NCBI RefSeq assembly: GCF_021869535.1
Contig: NW_026262690.1
Coordinates: 17,757,001-17,821,000 of the forward strand
DNA length: 64,000 nucleotides
DNA from: Mytilus californianus
Lineage: Eukaryota > Mollusca > Bivalvia > Mytilida > Mytilidae
Direction: 5' to 3'
Part shown: positions 56,963 to 64,000 of the stretch, in pieces
How the letters are laid out: every line of letters starts with the position of its first letter
Position numbering within the stretch: the stretch's first letter is position 1
Translations under genes and position numbers: made by a program
The notes under the pieces: generated by a model
The model's input: only the letters and a program-made list of their open reading frames with translations
Database searches by the model: none
Told to the model about the DNA's origin: nothing

Positions 56963-58699
56963 ATAATAACTTTTAACCTTAAAGATGTGAAATCCAAGAC
57001 TCCGGATTGCTCATGTGCATCGTCGCAATACAATTATAGTCCAGCTGATCATGTTATTAATGGCGACCTTGGCATCGTTACCAATGAACAACTAAGAGAG
57101 TTGTTAACCAAGGGACCAAAATATAGAATTCCCCAGTCCATCAACTGGATAAAGAACTTCAGGTTACTGATAGATGCAGTTGAGGACTATGCAAGAAAAT
57201 GGGTAAAGCGCGAACCAGACGAACCAGAACTGAACACTTTGTCTGAATGGATGAAAGCTATTCGATCATGCATTCAGAAGCGCATTCAAAAACTACAATG
57301 CACTATGAGCACAAGAGTTACTAACCCTTTCAAGAATCCGGATGTTGTGGATGCTTTATCCTCTTTGCATGACAAATATGTCGTTGTTCCAGCAGATAAA
57401 GCCTCCAATAATATTGTCTTCATATGTAAAAACCATTATTTGCAATGTCTCACAACAGAGCTTGGAATAAATAAAACTACTGGTAATCCTACATATTCTT
57501 TAACATCATTTACCAAGGACGAAATTTTACAAAATCACAAATCTATCCTTCTTTCTTTTGGTATCAACATCAAAGAAAACGAAGAAAATTTACCATCATT
57601 ATACTGGATACCAAAACTTCACAAAACTCCATATAAAGAACGATACATAGCTGGGTCATCAAAATGTTCGACTAAACATCTTTCTAAAGTACTGACTACT
57701 ATTCTTTCTACAGTTAAAGATGGGCTTAAAAAATATTGTGATGAGATATATTCTACCAGTGATGTTAACCAGATGTGGATTCTCAAAAATTCGAAAGATC
57801 TACTGCTTAATCTTCGATGACAATCTTTGCAATTTTGCAGCAACATAAAGACTTTTGATTTTTCTACGCTTTACACTACTATTTCCCATGCTCAGTTGAA
57901 AGATCGACTTCACCATCTCATTAAACAGAGCTATAAAAATGGGAATCATAGATACAAATTTCTTGTTTTGGGTTACAATAATTCATATTTTGTGAAGAAC
58001 CACACTGAATCTACCAGAAAATATACTGAAGATGATATTATCAAAATGCTGGACTTTTTGATCGACAATATATTTGTTGAGTTTGGAGGATTTATATTTC
58101 AACAGACAGTCGGTATTCCAATGGGTACTAATTGTGCACCCCTACTGGCCCATTTGTTTTTGTACTCGTATGAAGCAGAATTCATTCAGAACCTTCTAAA
58201 AGACAAAAAGAAAAAGCACCTTGCAAAATTCCTTAATTTTACTTTCCGATATATTGATGATGTCCTATCATTGAATAACCCATATTTCAGCCAATTCTTA
58301 CATCTCATATATCCCAGTGAACTTGAAATTAAGGATACTACTGATACAAGAAGGACTGCTTCATACCTTGATCTTTTCCTCAATATTGACACAGATGGAC
58401 GACTTCACACGAAAATCTATGATAAACGGGACGATTTCAACTTCCCAATTATCAATTTCCCATTTCTCAGCAGTAACATACTCTCTTCCCCTTCGTATTG
58501 TGTTTACATATCTCAGTTGATACGTTATGCTCGTGCATGTTCATTCTATACGGACTTCATATACAGGAGTGTGCTCCTAACGCAGAAACTGCTCCAACAA
58601 AGTTATGAGGAGGAAAGATTAAAAATGACACTCCGTAAATTTTACGGACACCATCACGAATTAGCTAGTCCATACGATGTTTTTGTCCAAACTAACTAA
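56963..58699 (+). pseudogene. Penelope-like reverse transcriptase, unit 2 (one in-frame TGA, otherwise nearly intact)
   Basis: About 578 codons from TAG 56960-56962 to TAA 58697-58699, broken only by TGA 57818-57820. Order: CSCASSQYNYSPADHVINGD; VVVPADKASNNIVFICK (DKG-like motif); LYWIPKLHKTPYKERYIAG; IKTFDFSTLYTTIS with first catalytic Asp; QQTVGIPMGTNCAPLLAHLF; FRYIDDVLSLN with YIDD; DTRRTASYLDLFLNIDTDGR; YDKRDDFNFPI; VYISQLIRYARACSFYTDFI; RSVLLTQKLLQQSYEEERL; KFYGHHHEL. This is the full RT of a Penelope-like element, which primes reverse transcription in an unusual, telomerase-related way. No GIY-YIG endonuclease follows the stop and none is visible upstream, so it is an endonuclease-less or 5'-truncated copy. 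The TGA is shared with unit 1, so it predates the duplication. Confidence 0.93.
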
Positions 58700-59520
58700 G
58701 GACATTTTTACCACGTGTTAGATTGTGGTTTGACATTACGTCGTCTGATCTTTTAATTACCGAACGTGACTTATTCCCGATTGTGACTGTTTTGCTGAGT
58801 GTGAATTGTCACGGCACTTTTCTATCCAAAATTTATGTATTTAGTTTGATGTTATATTTGTTATTCTCATCGGATTTTGTCAAATGTCTTATCGTTTGTA
58901 GTTGTAAATCTTATTTTTTTCTGTTGTATTCGTGTGTTATGGTAAAGATAATTAATCACCCAGTTCATTAATTAGATTTTAGTTTGGGTCAACTAAATTT
59001 ATACGATATATTTGGTTTACAGTTTGATTCAGAAGAAACACCGACATAGCTAGATAATACTATAAATTATCTAATTACTACCACATTTTATATTAATTAG
59101 TATTGTAATTTTCATTGTTATTAATAAATGTTATATGAGTATAATAAACCAAGTCTTAAATTCTATCCTAATTCAATCCTATTTTGGGAAAATTTCAGAA
59201 ATTCAAATGTGACGTCACCCTTTTTTGCGTTGATCTCTTTGGCTAACTCGGCTGTGAATTTTTATGTCCTGGTTTATGTTGTTTTATGTATCCGTTTTTA
59301 TTCTGTAGTTAGTCACCACCTCGGTGTCATCATGTATATTTATTATATTGTCATTTTTATAAATTTACTGTTTACAAAAGTATGAATTATTCTAAATACT
59401 AAGGATTTTGTTATCCCAGACATATAACCTTAGCCGTATTTGGCACAACTTTTTGGAACTTTTGGTCCTCAATGCTCTTCAACTTTGTACTTGTTTTGGC
59501 TTTCGAAATTTTTTGACCTG
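58700..59520 (+). repeat. 3' region of the Penelope-like element
   Basis: Non-coding sequence after the RT stop: GTCTGATCTTTTAATTACCG, ACTGTTTTGCTGAGTGTGAA, TTTTGTTATCCCAGACATAT, TTAGCCGTATTTGGCACAAC and CTCTTCAACTTTGTACTTGT. I recall these blocks as very abundant in bivalve genomes, often ending in the hammerhead-like motif that follows here. The short frames in it (82 and 85 codons) are not called. Confidence 0.65.
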
Positions 59521-59567
59521 AGCGTCACTGGTTAGTCTTGTGTGGACGAAACGCGCGTCTTGCGTAT
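59521..59567 (+). ncRNA. hammerhead-like motif at the Penelope 3' end
   Basis: AGCGTCACTGGTTAGTCTTG then TGTGGACGAAACGCGCGTCT. The central stem is well formed (GTCT pairs with GGAC around TGTGT), GAAA follows, and ACGC can pair with GCGT before a final A, giving stem III and a UA cleavage site. The CUGAUGAG box is changed to CTGGTTAG, so this copy is likely inactive. I find no convincing stem I. Its location at the 3' end of a Penelope-like element agrees with the known association of hammerheads with this group. Confidence 0.4.
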
Positions 59568-59685
59568 TAAATTTTAAACCTGGTACCTTTCGTTAGCTAT
59601 TATTCGTATGTTTCCCTGTCCTATATGTTCTCCCATTTATTTGTATTGTAGTCCTGTCATGTAATGTTGTCATTTTAATGTTATA
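59568..59685 (+). other. end of the Penelope 3' region and unassigned sequence
   Basis: ACCTGGTACCTTTCGTTAGC follows the hammerhead-like motif, a continuation also weakly visible after 53942 (TTCTGGTATCTATGATGACT) and 18102 (TTGGTACCAGTTATG). Confidence 0.4.
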
Positions 59686-59970
59686 TTTAACATTGCCATA
59701 AAAGCGGGAGGTTTGGCTAGCCACAAAACCAGGTTCAACCCACCATTTTTTTCTTAAAATGTCCTGTACCAAGTCAGGAAAATGGCCATTGTTATATTAT
59801 AGTTCTTTTCTGTGTGTGTTACATTTTAATGTTGTGTTTCTGTTGTGTCGTAGTTCACCTCTTATATTTGATGTGTTTCCCTCAGTTTTAGTTTGTAACC
59901 CGGATTTGTTTTTTTCTCAATCGATTTATGAATTTCGAACAGCGGTATACTACTGTTGCCTTTATTTTAG
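59686..59970 (+). repeat. dispersed repeat, forward copy of 13639-13881
   Basis: AGCGGGAGGTTTGGCTAGCC, CAGGTTCAACCCACCATTTT, CTGTACCAAGTCAGGAAAAT, TTACATTTTAATGTTGTGTT and CAGCGGTATACTACTGTTGC. The first 110 bp are shared with the 27790 family. Confidence 0.75.
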
Positions 59971-60160
59971 CATAAACTGTGACTCATAACAAAACTATGG
60001 ACTTGTGTCCAAATTGGTACTCAAGGGAATATCTATAACGTATCAATAAACTTTATTGCCGAAACGTACATATATGTTGTCAATGGGAAAATAGAAAGTT
60101 TTACTCATAACATCATACTTCCAGTAAGTATATCTAGTATATTTATCTTTATTGTTACAG

Positions 60161-60175
60161 ATGAAAGCTTTATAA
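60161..60175 (+). CDS. possible terminal exon of the host gene (weak)
   Basis: TTTATCTTTATTGTTACAG is a good acceptor. Reading on in phase 0, as exon c requires, gives ATG AAA GCT TTA then TAA, so the protein would end EKQ-MKAL. The coding part is only four codons and many sequences would satisfy this, so it is offered as a candidate only. An AATAAA-like signal lies near 60577. Confidence 0.15.
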   Translation: MKAL

Positions 60176-60244
60176 GAGTAGCAGCAAATAATTTGCAGTC
60201 AGATTAAAAAAAACATTGAATCAAATAGGATAATAAGATCTGGA

Positions 60245-60490
60245 TTTAAAATGATAAGAGGAAGTTTTTCACTGAGATGTGGTTATGTTAAAAAAAAAGA
60301 CGTTTTAAACACTTATGAACCACATCAACAAACGACAACTATTGAACATCAGATTCCTGACTTAGGACAGGTGCAAACAATTGCAGCGGTTTTAAACGTT
60401 TTAATGGTACCAAACCTTCACCCTTATCTGAAACAATAGTGTAACATCACAACACAGAAAGACCCACTATAAAATATCAATTGAAATGGC
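60245..60490 (+). repeat. dispersed mussel-type repeat, central part
   Basis: AACACTTATGAACCACATCA, CTGACTTAGGACAGGTGCA and ATCTGAAACAATAGTGTAAC resemble 23600-23750. Confidence 0.65.
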
Positions 60491-60687
60491 TTAACTCAAT
60501 CAAAAGACATATTAATACCAGTGAACATACACTGAACAAATAAATTTGATCTATGATACAATGTAAATACAAAATAAATAAACTAAGGGAAGAATAATTA
60601 AAGTAACATGTTATACCGCTGTGAAATGTTTAACAATTTAAGAAAAACAATATGCTTGAACAAAAATATCAGCCATTTGCAATCTCT

Positions 60688-60896
60688 TGCTTACCCTTCC
60701 GGAGCACCTGAGATCACCCCCAGTTTTTTGGTGGGGTTCGTGTTGCTTAGTCTTTAGTTTTCTATGTTGTGTCGTCTGTGCTATTGTTTGTCTGTTTATC
60801 TTTTTGTTTTTGGCCATGGCGTTGTCAGTTTGTTTTCGATCTATGAGTTTGACTGTCCCTCTGGTATCTTTCGTCCCTCTTTTGAACACAGGTAAA
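60688..60896 (+). repeat. Penelope-type 3' tail repeat
   Basis: GCTTACCCTTCCGGAGCACC, TTTTTTGGTGGGGTTCGTGT, ATGGCGTTGTCAGTTTGTTT and TATGAGTTTGACTGTCCCTC. It is the best-preserved copy of the tail in the window, useful as the reference for the interrupted copy around 3400-3493 and 15073-15200. Open frames on both strands through it are not genes. Confidence 0.7.
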
Positions 60897-61119
60897 TGGA
60901 AATAATTTTGTTGTTAGGTGTACGTGTACAGTTCAAAAAGAGAAAGGAAATATTTTTACAAAAATAAAAAAATTTGATGTTGATAGTACGAAGAAGTGAA
61001 GATTTGTAGTAATACCAAACACTTATCAAAGCTGGTATATAGACAAGATATAACCCTGAATAACATTAAATAACAAAAAAGCATTACAATTAGTATCAAC
61101 AGGTCAAATAAACAAAAAA
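60897..61119. other. unassigned sequence
   Basis: AT-rich, with no supported feature. Confidence 0.3.
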
Positions 61120-61330
61120 GTACGATTTGAGAGTACTCGCAGTTACTGACAGCTAGTTAAAAGCCAAAAACAATTAATAATAAAAAAATCATACATCAGA
61201 GACTAAAATCAACTAAAACACATCCCAGGGATTTAGTATTTTAACGTCATGGACAGTTAAAGAAGACATACTTGTGCAATGCCAAAAATAAATGTATCGA
61301 CAGGCAGTAGGATAGTTAGGAGTTAACCTC
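61120..61330 (+). repeat. dispersed mussel-type repeat, 3' part
   Basis: TTGAGAGTACTCGCAGTTAC, TGACAGCTAGTTAAAAGCC and GACTAAAATCAACTAAAACA match the 3' parts of the copies at 1190 and 29330. Confidence 0.7.
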
Positions 61331-61391
61331 TTTATAGATCAAAATGAACGTGGGTGTGTCTTTATACATCCCGTTTGAAAAGAATACAAAT

Positions 61392-61735
61392 TTAGTTATG
61401 TTTTAATTTGCTGATGACAAAATCGATATTAGTGCCAATGTAAACTATATTCAAAGATCTAATTACAACATTGGTAAGATAACCTTTACTAATAAGTTTG
61501 TTTAAAGGTTCGATGAGTTTACATGGATCACATAGTGATTTCCGCGCTTTAAGTACAATATTACCGTAAAATTTAGGATGTGAAATACCGTTTTTAATCA
61601 GTTTTCTACAGGTACAGCCAAATTTACTAATCAAATTTTTATTTTTGTATCTATGAAAGAATTTAGTAAAAGTTTTACGTAATCTATGGTAACGAAATCC
61701 CTGACTTAATAATTTACCAGCATATATAAGCTTGA
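61392..61735 (-). pseudogene. minus-strand Penelope-like RT C-terminal fragment
   Basis: Minus-strand frame: GKLLSQGFRYHRLRKTFTKF near 61700-61650, then NLISKFGCTCRKLIKNGISH, PKFYGNIVLKARKSLCDP, IEPLNKLISKGYLTNVVIRS and LNIVYIGTNIDFVISKLKHN, with a frame change between the first two blocks. It resembles the C-terminal extension found after the palm and thumb in Penelope-like RTs (LL-x-x-x-F, K-x-FTKF, HRYK). It extends further than the copies at 53980 and 56170 and is of a different subfamily from the 56963 element. The catalytic core is absent, so it is a fragment. Confidence 0.55.
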
Positions 61736-63473
61736 TTCAAAGATGACATTCTCCTTCCTAGTGGAATCATTGGTTTCAAGTGCTCCAAGAGATGGAAGGA
61801 AAGTTCTTTTAATAAACCAAATAATTGAGTAAATCGATATATTCAGTATTACAGAAAGTGAAATTAAAGGGTTTTATTTTATTTGGTCTCTCATAACAAT
61901 TTTAAAAAATCTGCTCCACATGAGTTCAAGCACGAATTGTGTAGTAGAGGTGCACAATTAGAACTGATCAATTACAAAATATTTCGATCATGTATTCAGG
62001 TTCCTTATATAATTTCCTTTTCGTTCGTTAAAATTATTGACAACTTAATTGACAATATAAAAGGCCAAATATTTTTTTTTAATTAACGGCGGTCAAGTAT
62101 CGTGTTGGGATATCAAGATCTTTTATCGAGAACAAACTGGAAAGGTCGGCATTCCATTTGATTCATAGATTTATAAGTCTTAGAACAAGTATTGGGAAAG
62201 TAATCATATGTTGGCAAAATGATTCGATACCTTGATCAGTATCTGACAGAAATCAAAGTTTACTTGTTTTACAAAAACTACATCAAGCATATTGCTCATC
62301 AACATTACAATTACATACAAAATATAAACTTAGATGTTTTTGCCAGTCATCATATGAATAGAAGGAGTTTCTTATGTATGAACAAAGTGTTGTGTTCTAG
62401 GCTCCTTAAATTGTGTCGTAATTATTGGCAAAAGCTAAATCGTTATATATCTATTTAATATTTCTGATTATAAAAGATTAGTCTTTATCTATTGGTGTTG
62501 TATTTTTCAGACTGTTATTTCTTGTCATTTCGTCATTTTTTTTTGTTTGCCTTTTTTCATCGCGTTGTCAGTTTGTCTACGTTGTATGAGTTTGAGTCTG
62601 CTATCTTCCAACTCTATTAAATAATTCTTGTGGAAAATCGTAAAAGATCTTGTACCGCTTATGAATTATTCTGTAAACATAAATGGCAATTTAACGTTGT
62701 AAATTGTATAACTGAACCAATTCATCTACACTTCAGTTTTTGGAATAGGGCTTCGATAGTCATGAAATCTTACATACGACCCCATTAAAACACCAAACAA
62801 AGTTACAAAATATATCCCGAGTGAACAAATAGTGCCTACCTGCTCTCATTGTAAGTATACCAATAGGTATAAAAACATTTTTTTGTTTTTATGATTATGT
62901 TGTACACTCACTGCCTATCAATAGAATGCTTTGCTTTATCTATTACAACCTTTTATAGTTAAAACTTTTTTCTATGATTTTTCAAATAATCTGACGTTTT
63001 TTCGTGCCATAAATTAATAGTACTTTACTGTAATACCTCAAATCATACGATTTAGCTTTAAATAAGGAATGATGTTTAATAGATTCTAAAATGTATTTTT
63101 TATATAATAATTCACGTTAGGATATGTGTTACCTCTTTCTATTGTTACCTTGGTGGGTTGTATTATTGTGTAATAAATGATTGATAATTTTGACTTGCAT
63201 ATTTGTTTTATATCTTTTTGTGCTGTCTTCTGTATCATACTACAGATTTTTTCAAAACGTTCTGAAGTTAAATTGTAATTACTTGCATTCACGATCCAAT
63301 GCCAGATTTTTCATGATTCGATCGCAAGATTTGAACGCAGTTATGTATTCTACAATTTTGTCTCGATATTCAGAATTTATGGTTGTGACTCAGAGGTTAG
63401 GTTAATTTTTGTATTTGTATTTGAACAAATGTGATCCAAATAGATTTTTTCTAGTATTTTTGTTTGATTTCAG
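61736..63473. other. no confident gene; traces of Penelope-like sequence
   Basis: Near 62020-62160 the frames give NLIDNIKGQIFFF and QTGKVGIPFDS, a faint echo of LIDNIFVEFGGFIFQQTVGIP. A tail-like piece (CATCGCGTTGTCAGTTTGTC) is at 62560-62620. Open frames at 61883, 62219, 63086 and 63181 have no domain and no splice context. The rest is AT-rich. Confidence 0.35.
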
Positions 63474-63620
63474 AAATGCCCTTTAAGAACATGGATGACT
63501 CTTGGTGTAATCGGTTTGTGTATAATTGGTGTAGCGACATGGATATTCCACAACAAATATTTTTTGGGTATGTTTACCAATTCAAGATCGAAAAGTTCTC
63601 GGGGAAAATCAATGCAATAG
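63474..63620 (+). CDS. probable exon coding a single transmembrane segment
   Basis: Preceded by TTTTTGTTTGATTTCAG, a good acceptor with a pyrimidine-rich tract. Reading from AAA at 63474 gives KCPLRTW, then the hydrophobic stretch MTLGVIGLCIIGVATWIF, then HNKYFLGMFTNSRSKSSRGK and SMQ, ending at TAG 63618-63620. A Cys just outside, about 18 hydrophobic residues and a basic Ser/Arg-rich tail are the pattern of a single-pass membrane protein with a cytoplasmic C-terminus. Another forward frame (from ATG 63476 to TAA 63671-63673) is also open, so the choice rests on the membrane pattern. It may be the end of a neighbouring gene; it cannot directly precede exon a because it lies downstream. Confidence 0.4.
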   Translation, partial: KCPLRTWMTLGVIGLCIIGVATWIFHNKYFLGMFTNSRSKSSRGKSMQ

Positions 63621-64000
63621 ACACAACATCATGGGAAAAGACCAAACGGGGTTTCAACACTCTCAGGAGATAAACATATGGTGTGGCTCTGAACAGCAAC
63701 TTACACATATTGCAGCCATGAACAACAAAAATTCATAACGTGAAATCATGAAATTATTTGGTGAAATTGTGATCATGTGTTTCAAGGTTTTTTGTTGTCT
63801 CTTCATTTGTGACAGTCCAGGCATGTATCAAACATTATTTTAAAGCATTGTTCTTACATTTCAAATTCATATGAATATCGAGATGAAGAACTTATTCAGA
63901 CTAAATATTATTTTTATCATTTTTATATTCGACGTTGAAAATGCAGCATCTACAGTTCGTTAATTGACTGGAATTGTCTGAAAAGTTTTAATTCTACTTC
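63621..64000 (+). other. possible 3' untranslated region or intergenic
   Basis: The transmembrane-segment frame stays open for about 25 codons past its TAG before a second stop. No polyadenylation signal can be fixed with confidence. No repeat is recognised. Confidence 0.3.

Larger units (their letters stand above)
55931..58276 (+). repeat. tandem duplication, unit 2 (2.35 kb)
   Basis: Second copy of 53742-55930, joined head to tail inside the RT frame of unit 1. It is about 150 bp longer because of the segment at 56665-56820, which unit 1 lacks. The Penelope sequence continues past its end without interruption, so unit 2 ends within the parental element. Confidence 0.92.

Noticed and set aside
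58700..59400. A GIY-YIG endonuclease domain after the Penelope RT
   Set aside because: I looked for it because many Penelope-like elements have one. All frames after the TAA at 58697-58699 are short and hydrophobic or broken, with no GIY or YIG motif.

Overview
The window looks like AT-rich genomic DNA of a marine bivalve, most likely a mussel (Mytilus or a close relative). I infer this from several dispersed repeats that I recall as recurrent in Mytilus sequence, such as the AAGATGTGGTATGA...GACAACTCTCC family, and from Penelope-like retroelements with hammerhead-like tails. I could not run a search, so the species is an inference. The DNA is eukaryotic: there are no operons or ribosome binding sites, the exons are short with GT-AG borders, and mobile-element debris dominates.

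Layout. 1-3.4 kb: a dispersed repeat and a 55-bp inverted-repeat pair. 3.49-15.07 kb: a nested structure. A foldback-like element (3503-15063) has two mirror-image arms of about 1.7 kb made of tandem repeats and a candidate 9-bp target duplication. It sits in an older Penelope-type tail and is itself split by a Ngaro-like tyrosine-recombinase retrotransposon (about 3928-11325: gag, RT, RNase H, recombinase, split direct repeats). 15-33 kb: old segmental duplications, Penelope remnants, a tRNA-like SINE head, a LINE scrap and dispersed repeats. 33.1-42.0 kb: a nearly perfect tandem array of five and a half 1.68-kb units. Each unit carries a 448-bp inverted-repeat transposon, and the whole array begins and ends exactly at the ends of that transposon, flanked by TCAA. 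42-53 kb: introns and repeats around three short exons of one probable host gene on the + strand (46189-46327, 49824-49889, 52459-52509), plus a solo, inverted copy of the 448-bp element. 53.3-61.8 kb: a tandemly duplicated Penelope-like retrotransposon, its 3' tail with hammerhead-like motifs, and further fragments. 63.47-63.62 kb: a probable exon coding a transmembrane segment.

The three linked exons share phase 0 at their joined borders and read as the hydrophilic, serine/threonine-rich tail of a membrane or signalling protein; I cannot name the gene. Nearly all other long open frames are retroelement pseudogenes or frames that stay open because a short repeat lacks stop codons. The two points most worth following are the transposon-bounded tandem array (33.1-42.0 kb), which looks like a multi-copy macrotransposon, and the foldback element with its symmetrical satellite-like arms.
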